From: UBA5189 sp035631615
GTDB lineage: Bacteria; Chloroflexota; Limnocylindria; Limnocylindrales; CSP1-4
Direction of reading: 5' to 3'
DNA length: 61,211 nucleotides
NCBI GenBank assembly: GCA_035631615.1
Contig: DASQIK010000062.1
Span: 1 to 61,211 of the forward strand
Below are positions 1 through 8,864 of the stretch, piece after piece (position 1 is the stretch's first letter; the number at the start of each line of letters is the position of its first letter). Below the pieces are notes generated by a model. That model did not search any database, was not told the origin of the DNA, and worked only from the letters and a program-made list of their open reading frames with translations. Both the position numbers and the translations under genes were made by a program.

Positions 1-832
1 CAGGCCGCACGCTTGCGTCGCTGAGGAAGCCGTTGATCTTGCCGTAGTACGACGATCCCCAGACGTTCCGGGCGGAGCCGGGGGGAATCGGCACGTCGAC
101 GGTGTCCCGCGGCAGCTGGAACATGACCACCTGGCCCGAGGCCGGGTCGATCGAAACCGTGATCATCGTGTCGGTGCGGTGGCCGCCACCCTGCTCATCG
201 GCGCCCAGCAGCAGGATGTTGAGCCGATCCTTGCCGTTCCAGCGCGGAGCAGCGCTGCCCGAAATGGCCGGGCCGATGGTCGGCTCCGCGGTCGCCGGGA
301 ACGGCGTGTCCTGGGCCCCGCTGTCACTCGGTCCAGGCGACCCGGTGGCAGCGCAGTTGGTGTCCTGGTTGAAGATGCAGTTCGTGGTCCCGGACAGGAG
401 CACGTCGTACCGAGCGACCGCGATGTGGACGCCGCTCATGACCAGGAGCACGGCGCACAGGCTCGCGATGGAGGCCATGCCGGCCGCGCGCACCGTCGCC
501 GGCAGCGAGGCCGTTGCTCGTCCGGTGAGCATCCGCGCGATCGACCAGGCGTCGACGATCGCGGCTGCCCGGTACACGAGCGCCACGAGGTTGCCCGCGA
601 AGACGAGGACCTGGAACCAGCTCTGGACCGCCAGCCCGGCCAGGTCGAATGCGGACAGGCGGACGGCGAAGCCCGCGACGAGCGCGGCGGTGAGGAGGGG
701 CGGTGCCGCGAACCCGAGGCCGCGGCGGTAGGCGCCAAGGTAGACGTGGCCGAGCCCAGGGAAGACCAGCGAGAGAAACGCGGCGGCGAAGGGGGACCGG
801 CCCCGCGGAAGCGTTTCGTGGGGCGGCTGCAT
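1..832 (-). CDS. LCP (LytR-CpsA-Psr) family protein, partial, C-terminus off the left edge
   Basis: The frame is open from ATG at 832 down to position 1 (277 codons, no stop), so the C-terminus lies outside the window. Residues about 13-140 hold several hydrophobic segments, starting with a FPGLGHVYLG stretch like that of small multi-TM domains; residues 142-203 are a Pro/Ser/Thr-rich linker with two Cys (C152, C160). The LCP catalytic domain begins near residue 204 (NILLLGAD), with the Arg-Thr-Asp motif at 219-221 and PRD at 241-243, which in this family bind the pyrophosphate of a polyprenyl-linked donor. LCP enzymes transfer glycopolymers from lipid carriers to peptidoglycan outside the membrane. 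The membrane part is longer than the usual single anchor. It is divergent from ileS with only 22 bp between the start codons. LCP identity is clear; the exact substrate is unknown. Confidence 0.85.
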   Translation of the reverse strand, partial: MQPPHETLPRGRSPFAAAFLSLVFPGLGHVYLGAYRRGLGFAAPPLLTAALVAGFAVRLSAFDLAGLAVQSWFQVLVFAGNLVALVYRAAAIVDAWSIARMLTGRATASLPATVRAAGMASIASLCAVLLVMSGVHIAVARYDVLLSGTTNCIFNQDTNCAATGSPGPSDSGAQDTPFPATAEPTIGPAISGSAAPRWNGKDRLNILLLGADEQGGGHRTDTMITVSIDPASGQVVMFQLPRDTVDVPIPPGSARNVWGSSYYGKINGFLSDASVRP

Positions 833-854
833 CGCGGGTAGGATAACCCGTCCC
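833..854. promoter_or_regulatory. Compact bidirectional promoter between LCP gene and ileS
   Basis: The 22-bp gap holds an imperfect palindrome (835-850) with arms CGGGT/ACCCG. Its centre reads TAGGAT on the + strand (839-844) and TATCCT on the - strand (845-840), both acceptable -10 hexamers. On the + strand TTCGTG at 815-820 sits 18 bp upstream as a -35. The - strand hexamer ends 7 nt before the LCP ATG and the + strand one 10 nt before the ileS ATG, so both mRNAs would have little or no leader. Inferred from sequence only. Confidence 0.5.
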
Positions 855-3800
855 ATGTTCAAGCCCGTTCCCTCACGCCCCGACCTCGTCACGCTCGAGC
901 ACGGCGTCCTCGCGCAGTGGCGGGATCGCGCCACATTCGCCCGGCTGCGCGCCCAGAACGCGGGCGGCGAGCCCTGGAGCTTCCTCGACGGCCCGATCAC
1001 GGCCAACAACCCGATGGGCGTCCACCATGCCTGGGGCCGCACGTACAAGGACCTGTTCCAGCGCTTCCACGCGATGCTCGGCGAGGACCAGCGCTGGCAG
1101 AACGGGTTCGACTGCCAGGGCCTGTGGGTCGAGGTCAACGTCGAGCGCGACCTCGGGTTCAAGAGCAAGCGCGACATCGAGGCCTTCGGCATCGCCGACT
1201 TCGTGACCCTGTGCAAGCAGCGCGTGCTCACCTACGCGGCGCGCCAGACCGAGCAGTCGATGCGGCTCGGCTTCTGGATGGACTGGAACGACCCCGACGA
1301 GCTGCGCCGGCTGAGCGAGGAGCTCGGCGAGGCGCCCTGGAAGGAGACGACGATCCAGGGCCCGAACGGGCCGGTCACCGATACGGTCGAGATGCTGGTC
1401 GGGCGGCTCGGCATGCCCGACGTGGGCGGCAGCTACTTCACGTTCAGCAACGAGAACAACGACCTGATCTGGGGCTTCCTCAAGGAGTGCCACAACCGGG
1501 GCTGGATCTACAAGGGCCACGACTCGATGCCGTGGTGTCCGCGCTGCGGCACGGGCATCAGCCAGCACGAGATGACAGAGGGCTACCAGGATCGCGAGGA
1601 CCCCGGACTGACCGTCAGGTTCCCGCTGGTGGACCGACCGGGCGAATCGCTGCTCGTCTGGACGACGACCCCGTGGACGCTCGCCGCGAACGTGGCGGCC
1701 GCCGTCGGCGAGGACCTCGAGTACGTCCGGATCAGGCAGGGCGCCGACACGTTCTGGCTCTCCCGGGGCACCCTGAAGACCTCCGTGCAGGGCCGGTTCG
1801 AGGTGCTCGAGTCCAGGCGGGGGAGCGAGCTCGTGGGCTGGCGCTACACGGGGCCGTTCGATTCATTGCCGGCGGGCGTCGAAGCGTTCGCGAAGGGCAC
1901 CCGCGACGACCCGGCCACGCCGTACGAGCACCGCGTGATCCCCTGGGACCAGGTCGGCGAGGAAGAGGGCACCGGCATCGTCCACATCGCGCCCGGCGCC
2001 GGTGCCGAGGACTTCCAGCTCGGGAAGTCCCTCGGGCTGCCCGTGATCGGGCCGATCGACGAGGACGGCCGGTACTACGCGGGCTTCGGCTGGCTCACCG
2101 GCAAGGCCGCGAGCGAGGTGGCCGAGGAGATCGTCGACGACCTCGAGCAGCGCGGGTTCTTCTATCACCTCGCGCCGTATACCCACCGCTATCCCCACTG
2201 CTGGCGGTGCGCGACGCCGCTGCTGTTCCGGCTCGTCGACGAGTGGTTCATCTCGATGGGCGAGGTCTACGACCAGCCGCGCGACAGGCTCACCAGGGAG
2301 CAGGTCGACGCGAGCCTCCGCTACCAGATCATGGAGGTCGTCGACAAGATCCGGTGGATCCCGTCGTTCGGCTATGAGCGCGAGCTGGACTGGCTCCTGA
2401 ACATGCACGACTGGATGATCAGCAAGAAGCGCTACTGGGGCCTGGCGCTGCCGATCTACGACTGCCCCGCGTGCGGCCGGTTCGACGTCATCGGCGGCCG
2501 GGACGAGCTCAAGGAACGCGCGATCGCGGGCTGGGAGCGGTTCGAGGGCCACACGCCGCACCGGCCCTACATCGACGAGGTCGTGATCGCCTGCCCGGAT
2601 TGCGGCGAGCCGGTCCACCGGATCGCCGACGTCGGGAACCCCTGGCTCGACGCGGGGATCGTCCCGTTCTCGACGCTGCACTATCGCGAGGACCGCGCCT
2701 ACTGGGAGAAGTGGTTCCCGGCGGACTTCGTCAGCGAGAGCTTCCCCGGCCAGTTCCGGAACTGGTTCTACGCGATGCTCGCCATGTCGACCGTCCTCAT
2801 TCGCGAGCGACCGTTCGAAACCATCTTCGGCTACGCCACGCTCTTCGGCGAGGACGGCCGGCCGATGCACAAGAGCTGGGGCAACTCGATCGAGTTCGAC
2901 GAGGCCGCCGAGCGGATGGGCGTCGACGTCATGCGCTGGATGTACACGACCGCGCGGCCCGACGACAACATCCTGTTCGGCTGGCACGCCGCGGACGACG
3001 CCCGCCGCGAGCTGCTCGTGCTCTGGAACGTCTACGCGTTCTTCGTCACCTACGCGCGGCTGGCCGGGTGGGCACCGCGGGAGGGGATCGGGGCCGACCG
3101 GTCGGCCGTCGCGGCGTGGCCGGCGCTCGACCGATGGATCCTGTCGCGTTCGGCGGGGGTCGCCGCCGAGGTCGGCGACCGGCTCGCCGACTACGATCCG
3201 GTGGGCGCAACGCGGGCCGCTCGCGCGTTCATCGACGACCTGTCGACCTGGTACCTGCGCCGGTCGCGGGATCGCATGCGGGCGGGGGGCGCCGACCCGG
3301 CCGACCGAGAGCACGCATTCGCCACGCTGCACGCGGCGCTCGTGACCGTCGCGCGCACCCTGGCGCCGATCCTGCCGTACCTCGCCGAGGACATGTACCA
3401 GAACCTCGTCGCCGACATCCCCGGGCTGCCCGACAGCGTCCACCTCACGCGCTGGCCTGCACCCGAGATCGCGGCGCTCCGAGACGAGCCGCTGGAGGCG
3501 TCGATGGCCGTGGCGCGCCGCGCCGTGGACCTGGCGCGAACGCTCCGCGCCCAGGTGGGCCTGCGGACGCGGCAGCCGCTGGCGCGCGCCTGGCTCGCGA
3601 TCCCGGATCGAGGGATCGCCGTCGGGTCCGAGCTCCTGGAGCTGATCGCGGACGAGATCAACGTCAAGGTGATCGAGCGGATCGACGACGAGTCGACGCT
3701 CGTCGACCGGCGGGTCAAGCCGCTGCTCCCGAAGGTCGGCAAGCGGCTCGGCCCCGCCATTCCGGCCGTGATGGCGGCGGCGCGGGAGGGCGACTTCGTG

Positions 3801-4226
3801 GTCAACCCTGACGGTTCGGTCACCCTCGGCGGAGCGACCCTTGCCGCCGACGAGGTCGAGATCCTCGCCACGCCGCGAGCCGGCACCGCGGTCGCGCACG
3901 ACGAAGGCCTCGTCGTCGTGATCGACACGGAGGTCACGCCCGCGCTGCGCGCCGAGGGTGACGCTCGCGAGCTCCAGCGCGCGGTCCAGGACCTGCGCAA
4001 GGGGGCCGGCCTCGATCTCGACGCGCGGATCGAGCTGTGGGTCGCCGGCCTGCCGGCCGAGGTCGAGCCGCATCTCGCCTCCGTGGCCCGCGAGACGCTC
4101 GCGGTCACGGTCACGAAGGGCGCGGCGCCGGAGGGGAGTGGCGCCACGGACGCCGCGGTGGAGCTCACCAACGGCACGGTCACCATCGCGATCCGCGGGC
4201 TCCGCGACGGGTCGAGCGCCGCGTGA
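855..4226 (+). CDS. ileS: Isoleucyl-tRNA synthetase (class I tRNA ligase)
   Basis: Charges tRNA-Ile with isoleucine in the cytoplasm. At 1123 residues it has the size of the long, eukaryote-like IleRS type. Order: Rossmann catalytic core with the HIGH-equivalent GVHH (residues 55-58), CP1 editing insertion, the WMISKKRYWGLALPIY block typical of IleRS, a MHKSWGNS loop in the KMSKS place (M671, K673), anticodon-binding helices, and a C-terminal region ending in an INVKVIE-type domain. CPRCG and CPDCG pairs may bind zinc. The ATG at 855 follows a -10 hexamer by 10 nt with no SD, which fits a near-leaderless start. Next gene lspA overlaps by 4 nt. Both signature motifs depart from the canonical forms, so a related class I ligase role cannot be fully excluded, but IleRS is by far the best fit. 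Confidence 0.88.
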   Translation: MFKPVPSRPDLVTLEHGVLAQWRDRATFARLRAQNAGGEPWSFLDGPITANNPMGVHHAWGRTYKDLFQRFHAMLGEDQRWQNGFDCQGLWVEVNVERDLGFKSKRDIEAFGIADFVTLCKQRVLTYAARQTEQSMRLGFWMDWNDPDELRRLSEELGEAPWKETTIQGPNGPVTDTVEMLVGRLGMPDVGGSYFTFSNENNDLIWGFLKECHNRGWIYKGHDSMPWCPRCGTGISQHEMTEGYQDREDPGLTVRFPLVDRPGESLLVWTTTPWTLAANVAAAVGEDLEYVRIRQGADTFWLSRGTLKTSVQGRFEVLESRRGSELVGWRYTGPFDSLPAGVEAFAKGTRDDPATPYEHRVIPWDQVGEEEGTGIVHIAPGAGAEDFQLGKSLGLPVIGPIDEDGRYYAGFGWLTGKAASEVAEEIVDDLEQRGFFYHLAPYTHRYPHCWRCATPLLFRLVDEWFISMGEVYDQPRDRLTREQVDASLRYQIMEVVDKIRWIPSFGYERELDWLLNMHDWMISKKRYWGLALPIYDCPACGRFDVIGGRDELKERAIAGWERFEGHTPHRPYIDEVVIACPDCGEPVHRIADVGNPWLDAGIVPFSTLHYREDRAYWEKWFPADFVSESFPGQFRNWFYAMLAMSTVLIRERPFETIFGYATLFGEDGRPMHKSWGNSIEFDEAAERMGVDVMRWMYTTARPDDNILFGWHAADDARRELLVLWNVYAFFVTYARLAGWAPREGIGADRSAVAAWPALDRWILSRSAGVAAEVGDRLADYDPVGATRAARAFIDDLSTWYLRRSRDRMRAGGADPADREHAFATLHAALVTVARTLAPILPYLAEDMYQNLVADIPGLPDSVHLTRWPAPEIAALRDEPLEASMAVARRAVDLARTLRAQVGLRTRQPLARAWLAIPDRGIAVGSELLELIADEINVKVIERIDDESTLVDRRVKPLLPKVGKRLGPAIPAVMAAAREGDFVVNPDGSVTLGGATLAADEVEILATPRAGTAVAHDEGLVVVIDTEVTPALRAEGDARELQRAVQDLRKGAGLDLDARIELWVAGLPAEVEPHLASVARETLAVTVTKGAAPEGSGATDAAVELTNGTVTIAIRGLRDGSSAA

Positions 4227-4738
4227 GCGAGATTCGCAGCGAACCGGCCGCGCCGGGAACCCCGCACTGGGCGGCCTTCCTCGGGCTCGCGGCGGTGGTG
4301 ATCGGTGCCGACCAGCTGACCAAGGCGTGGCTCGTCTCGTTCCTCCAGCCGGGCCAGTCGGTGGACGTGGTCGGCGACACGATCCGGCTCGTGTTCTCGC
4401 AGAACAACGGCGGCCTGTTCGGCCTGTTCCACGGGCAGGCCCTCGTGTTCGGCGTGGTGTCCATGATCGTGGTCGTCATGATCGTGCTGTACCACGCCCG
4501 GGCCGGCCGGAGCCTGTACCTGTCGATCACGCTGGGCCTGCTCCTCGGGGGGGCGGTGGGCAACCTCATCGATCGCCTCCGGCTCGGCTACGTCGTGGAC
4601 TTCGTCGATGCCGGCATCGGCGCCACCCGCTGGTACACCTTCAACGTCGCGGACACCGGCATCAGCTTCGCGATCGTGCTGCTCCTGGCCGCAAGCCTGT
4701 GGCCGACGGTCGTCCGCCGCGGGTCGGATCGTGCCTGA
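4223..4738 (+). CDS. lspA: Lipoprotein signal peptidase (signal peptidase II)
   Basis: Integral membrane aspartic protease that cleaves prolipoprotein signal peptides at the lipid-modified Cys. 171 residues from GTG 4223, which overlaps the ileS stop by 4 nt; usual family length. Four TM segments are visible. Conserved boxes: ADQLTK near the N-terminus, NNGGLFGLF, GNLIDR (first catalytic Asp) and FNVADT (second catalytic Asp). A likely substrate in this window is the lipoprotein at 33158. ileS-lspA-rluD is a common bacterial neighbourhood, so co-transcription is expected. Confidence 0.93.
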   Translation: MSEIRSEPAAPGTPHWAAFLGLAAVVIGADQLTKAWLVSFLQPGQSVDVVGDTIRLVFSQNNGGLFGLFHGQALVFGVVSMIVVVMIVLYHARAGRSLYLSITLGLLLGGAVGNLIDRLRLGYVVDFVDAGIGATRWYTFNVADTGISFAIVLLLAASLWPTVVRRGSDRA

Positions 4739-5711
4739 CGACACGACGGCTCCGGTGGCGAGCGGAGCCGGCCCGGACATCCGCCGCATCGCCGTTCCCG
4801 CGGACGGGCCGCGCGGGCGCGCCGACCGCTGGGCGGCCGACCTGAGCGGTCTCTCGCGCAGCCGCGTCCAGCGGTTGATCTCCGACGGTGGCCTGACCAT
4901 GGACGGCCACGCGGTGAAGGCCAACACCTTCGTCGAGCCGGGCGCCATCCTCGAGCTGCTGGTGCCGCCGCCGACCGCCGCCGAGCCCATCGCCCAGCCC
5001 GAGATCCCCGTCGACGTCGTCTACGAGGACGCCGACCTGCTCATCGTCAACAAGCCGGCCGGCATCGTCGTGCACCCATCGGCCGGACACGACTCCGGCA
5101 CGCTCGTGAACGCGCTGCTCGGTATGGGCGGCGATCTCGCCCCGAGCGGCATCGCCGGCGTCCAGCGGCCGGGCATCGTCCATCGCCTGGACCGCGACAC
5201 GAGCGGGCTGCTGATGGTCGCGCGAAACGATGCCGCGCAGGCCTCGCTCCAGGCCCAGCTGAAGGCTCGGCGGGTCAAGAAGACGTACCTCGCGCTCGTC
5301 ATGGGGACGGTGGCAGCGGCCGCCGGCAGGATCGAGGCGCCGATCGGGCGTGACCCGGGCAGGCGCACGCGGATGGCTGTCGTCCCGGACGGGCGCCAGT
5401 CGACGACCGGCTATCGGGTCCGCGAGCGGTTCGCCGGCTGGACCCTGCTGGAGCTCGACCTGATCAGCGGCCGCACGCACCAGATCCGCGTCCACGTCGA
5501 AGCGATCGGCCATCCGGTCGCCGGGGACGTGCTGTACGGCACCGGCACGTCGCGGCGCGGACCGGACGGGCTGGAGCGGTTGTTCCTCCACGCCTGGCGG
5601 CTCGAGCTGACGTCGCCGTCCAGCGGGCGGCTCATCCGCGCGGAGGCGCCGCTCCCACAGGAGCTCGAGGAGGTGCTCGCCGGGCTGCGCGCCAGGGCGG
5701 CACTCGCATGA
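4731..5711 (+). CDS. rluD: RluD-type 23S rRNA pseudouridine synthase
   Basis: Pseudouridine synthase of the RsuA/RluA superfamily, converting uridines in 23S rRNA to pseudouridine. The chosen GTG 4731 overlaps lspA by 8 nt and gives 326 residues. An S4 RNA-binding domain (about residues 20-80) precedes the catalytic domain, whose HRLDRDTSG motif carries the catalytic Asp; the GRTHQIRVH block and VAGDVLYG block are also present. The exact target uridines cannot be told from sequence; RluD is the best match by domain layout and by its place after lspA. Confidence 0.88.
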   Translation: MPDDTTAPVASGAGPDIRRIAVPADGPRGRADRWAADLSGLSRSRVQRLISDGGLTMDGHAVKANTFVEPGAILELLVPPPTAAEPIAQPEIPVDVVYEDADLLIVNKPAGIVVHPSAGHDSGTLVNALLGMGGDLAPSGIAGVQRPGIVHRLDRDTSGLLMVARNDAAQASLQAQLKARRVKKTYLALVMGTVAAAAGRIEAPIGRDPGRRTRMAVVPDGRQSTTGYRVRERFAGWTLLELDLISGRTHQIRVHVEAIGHPVAGDVLYGTGTSRRGPDGLERLFLHAWRLELTSPSSGRLIRAEAPLPQELEEVLAGLRARAALA

Positions 5712-6334
5712 GGAGCGAGGGGACCGTCCAGGGCGCGCCGGGAGCGATGCTGGTCATCGTGTCCGGCCCATCGGGCGTCGGCAAGGACACCGTCATCACC
5801 GCGCTCGCCACGATGCCGGCCGAACCGGAGCGCCACTTCGTCGTCACCTGCACCACCCGCCCCCGGCGGCCGTACGAGATCGATGGGGTGCACTACCACT
5901 TCCTGGATCAGCAGACGTTCGAGGAGCGGCGCGCAGCCGGCGGCTTCCTGGAGTCGAACAACGTCCACGGCTACTGGTACGCGACGCCGCGCAACGAGGT
6001 CCGCGAGGCCCTCGTCGCGGGCCACGACGTCGTCCTGAAGATCGACGTCCAGGGCGCCGCGGTCGTCAAGCAGAAGGTCCCGGACGCATTGCTCGTGTTC
6101 CTGGTCCCGCCGTCCCTGGAGGACCTGTTCTCGCGCCTCCGCAACCGCGCGACCGAGACCGCCGACGAGCTCGACCTCCGGCAGCGCAACGCCGCGATCG
6201 AGCTCGCCCGCGCCGAGGACTACGACTACGTCGTGCCGAACGAGACCGACCAGGTCGAGCGGACCGCCGAGCGCATCGACGACATCGTCATGGCGGAGAA
6301 GGCAGCCCACCCGGACCGCCGCACCCGGGTCTGA
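5708..6334 (+). CDS. gmk: Guanylate kinase
   Basis: Phosphorylates GMP to GDP with ATP. 208 residues, start ATGA-overlapping rluD. P-loop GPSGVGKD about residues 19-26; the TCTTRPRRPYEIDGVHYHF stretch is the GMP-binding region; DVQGA follows. A slightly longer N-terminus than E. coli Gmk (about 13 residues before the first beta strand) could mean an internal start. Followed 4 nt later by priA, so part of one operon with ileS-lspA-rluD. Confidence 0.95.
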   Translation: MRSEGTVQGAPGAMLVIVSGPSGVGKDTVITALATMPAEPERHFVVTCTTRPRRPYEIDGVHYHFLDQQTFEERRAAGGFLESNNVHGYWYATPRNEVREALVAGHDVVLKIDVQGAAVVKQKVPDALLVFLVPPSLEDLFSRLRNRATETADELDLRQRNAAIELARAEDYDYVVPNETDQVERTAERIDDIVMAEKAAHPDRRTRV

Positions 6335-6338
6335 GGAC

Positions 6339-8756
6339 ATGACCGGCCGCCGGATCGTCGCGGTCGCGGTCGACGCGGCCGGCGGGGCGGGGCTTCGACC
6401 GTACTCGTACGCGGTTCCCGATGCGCTCGCCGACCTCGATGTCGGCGAGGCGGTCCTGGTCGAGTTCGGGCGACGGCAGGCCCTCGGGATCGTGCTCGGA
6501 CCGGGGGTCGAGGTCGAGGGGATCGAGACGAAGCCGATCGTCGATCGGGTTCGAACGGATGGACCGTTGCTCCCCGCGCTCGGCATGCGCCTCGCGGACT
6601 GGATCGCGACGCGCTACCTGGCGCCCCCGGCGCTGACGCTCCGCGCCATGCTCCCGCCGGCGCTGCTCGAGCGGCTGGAGCTGGTCGCCGAACGGCGGCC
6701 CGACAACGCCGTTGGACCGGCGGCCGATCTCGCACCCGAGGACGGCGCGCTCCTCGAGGCGCTCGCCGCCGGAGCGCGGCCCGTCCGCAGTCTCGGGGCG
6801 GGGGAGGGGCGGCCTGCATTGCTGCGGCGGCTTCGCGGGCTCGAGGCGCGGGGGTTGGTCGACCTCGACTGGACGCTGATCGCCGCGGGCGCCGGCCCGC
6901 GCTGGATTCGTTACGTGCGCGCCGCCGAGGTGGCCGCCGAGGTGGCCGGCGCACCCGGGAACCGGGCGCCGCGACTCGGCCCGCGACAGCGCGCGCTGCT
7001 CGCGGAACTCTCCGCGGCCCCGCCGGCGGGCATCCCCGCTCCCGAGCTTGCCGCGCGGCATGGCTCGTCGACCGTCGCGACGCTCGCGCGTCGTGGGCTC
7101 GTGACCGTCGATGCTCGCGAGGCCCCCCGCCTGCCGCTCGCGGCGCGACCGGCCGGGCGGCGCGGTGCGCGTCCCGCCGGGAGCGAGCTCAGCCAGGAGC
7201 AGGAAGCGGCAGTCGCCGCCGTTGAGCGCGCCGCCGCCGCGGGTGGCGCTCGCACGATGCTTCTCGACGGCGTCACCGGGGCCGGCAAGACGGCGATCTA
7301 CGTCGAGCTGCTCGCCCGCACGCTCGCGCGCGGGCGTCCGGCCCTGGTCCTCGTGCCCGAGATCTCGCTCGCGCTGCCGCTGGTCGACCGGCTCCGCGCG
7401 GATCTCGAGGCTCGGGTCGCCGTGGTCCATTCCGGGCTCGGCGATGGCGAGCGCGCGGACGAATGGCGGCGCATTCGCCGCGGCGACGTGGACGTCGTCG
7501 TCGGAACGCGGCTCGCGGTGCTCGCGCCGCTCGCCGACGTCGGGCTGATCGTCGTCGACGAGGAGCACGACGCGGCCTACAAGAGCGACCGGACACCGCG
7601 GCTCCAGGCGCGCGACACGGCGATCGCCCTCGGGCGGCTCGCGGGCGCCCCGGTCGTGCTCGCGTCGGCGACGCCGTCGGTGGAGACCGAGGGCCGCGCC
7701 CGCGACGGCTCGATCGAGCGGGTTCGACTCACGACACGCCTGTCCGGCGCGGCGCCGGAGGTGGAGGTCGTCGACCTGCGGGCCGAGCTCGCGGCAGGCA
7801 ACCTCGGGATGCTGTCGCGGTCGCTGGCGGCCGCCGTCGGCGCCCTGGGGGAGGGCGAGCAGGCGATCCTGGTGATCAACCGGCGCGGCACCGCGTCGGT
7901 GGTCCTGTGCCGGGACTGCGGCTACGTGGCCGCGTGCCCGGATTGCACCCGGCCGCTCGTCTACCACCAGGCCGGCCAGACGCTGCGCTGCCACCACTGC
8001 GGCCGCGCGTGGCCGATGCCGAGCCGCTGCCCGAACTGCGGCTCGGCGCGGATCAGGTACCTCGGTGGCGGCACGGAGCGGCTCGAGCGCGACGTGAAGG
8101 ATCGCTATCCCGGCCTGCGCGTCGGACGCCTCGACCGGGACGTCGTCGAGCGCAAGGGCGCCGCGGCGCGTGTCGTCGACGCGTTCACCGACGGGCGGCT
8201 CGACGTCCTCGTGGGCACGAGCCTCGTGACCAAGGGCCTCGACATCCCCGCGGTGACCCTCGTCGGCGTCGTGTCGGCCGACGTGGCGCTCAACCTGCCC
8301 GACGAGCGCGCCGCGGAGCGGACGTACCAGCTGCTCGCCCAGGCGGTCGGGCGGGCGGGGCGCGGCGACCTTCCGGGCAGGGCGATCATCCAGACCTACC
8401 AGCCGGAGCACCCCGCGATCGTGGCGGTCGCGCAGGGTCGAGCGGCCGCGTTCTACTACGCGGAGCTGGACCTGCGGCGCCGGTTCGGCTCGCCGCCGTT
8501 CGGCCGGCTGGTCAAGCTGACGGTTGCGCTGCCGGATCGCGCGGACGCGGAGCGCGTCGGGCGCGAGCTGGTGGAGACGCTCCGGGCGCGCGCGGGGGCC
8601 GTGCAGGTCAGTGGGCCCGCGCCGGCATTCATCGCCAAGCGCGGCGATCGATGGCGATTCAACGTGGTCCTGCGTGGCAGCGACCCGGTCGTGCTGCTGG
8701 ATCCGCCGCCGGGCGCCCCGTGGTCGATCGACGTCGATCCCGAGACGCTCCTGTGA
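6339..8756 (+). CDS. priA: Primosomal protein N' (PriA helicase)
   Basis: Superfamily 2 DNA helicase that reloads the replisome at stalled forks. 805 residues. N-terminal 3'-end-binding and winged-helix region (1-280), Walker A GVTGAGKT at 311-318, Walker B DEEH at 407-410, and a zinc-binding insertion beginning at C524 with paired CxxC motifs (CRDC, CPDC, CHHC, CPNC), followed by the second helicase lobe with the TKGLDIP and QAVGRAGR motifs. All features needed for activity are visible. Last gene of the ileS operon; a new promoter candidate lies just downstream. Confidence 0.95.
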   Translation: MTGRRIVAVAVDAAGGAGLRPYSYAVPDALADLDVGEAVLVEFGRRQALGIVLGPGVEVEGIETKPIVDRVRTDGPLLPALGMRLADWIATRYLAPPALTLRAMLPPALLERLELVAERRPDNAVGPAADLAPEDGALLEALAAGARPVRSLGAGEGRPALLRRLRGLEARGLVDLDWTLIAAGAGPRWIRYVRAAEVAAEVAGAPGNRAPRLGPRQRALLAELSAAPPAGIPAPELAARHGSSTVATLARRGLVTVDAREAPRLPLAARPAGRRGARPAGSELSQEQEAAVAAVERAAAAGGARTMLLDGVTGAGKTAIYVELLARTLARGRPALVLVPEISLALPLVDRLRADLEARVAVVHSGLGDGERADEWRRIRRGDVDVVVGTRLAVLAPLADVGLIVVDEEHDAAYKSDRTPRLQARDTAIALGRLAGAPVVLASATPSVETEGRARDGSIERVRLTTRLSGAAPEVEVVDLRAELAAGNLGMLSRSLAAAVGALGEGEQAILVINRRGTASVVLCRDCGYVAACPDCTRPLVYHQAGQTLRCHHCGRAWPMPSRCPNCGSARIRYLGGGTERLERDVKDRYPGLRVGRLDRDVVERKGAAARVVDAFTDGRLDVLVGTSLVTKGLDIPAVTLVGVVSADVALNLPDERAAERTYQLLAQAVGRAGRGDLPGRAIIQTYQPEHPAIVAVAQGRAAAFYYAELDLRRRFGSPPFGRLVKLTVALPDRADAERVGRELVETLRARAGAVQVSGPAPAFIAKRGDRWRFNVVLRGSDPVVLLDPPPGAPWSIDVDPETLL

Positions 8757-8774
8757 TCTCCGAGCCGATCGCGT

Positions 8775-8806
8775 TTCGTGTCGGAATCGCCGATCAAGGG
8801 TAGGAT
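8775..8806 (+). promoter_or_regulatory. Candidate promoter of the small helical protein gene
   Basis: TTCGTG (8775-8780) and TAGGAT (8801-8806) with a 20-bp spacer. The decamer GCGTTTCGTG and the TAGGAT box also occur in the ileS promoter, supporting a shared promoter type. The predicted start lies about 50 nt before the ATG at 8865, leaving room for the GAGGAG Shine-Dalgarno. Confidence 0.4.
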
Positions 8807-8864
8807 CAGCCGAGACGCACGCGCAGATCTTGCCCGAGCGCACCGTCGTCACGAGGAGCTTCAC

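Noticed and set aside
1863..4073. 736-codon frame opposite ileS and 1030-codon frame opposite priA (6288-9380)
   Set aside because: Antisense shadows of clear genes, without recognisable domains; the second also spans several distinct + strand genes.
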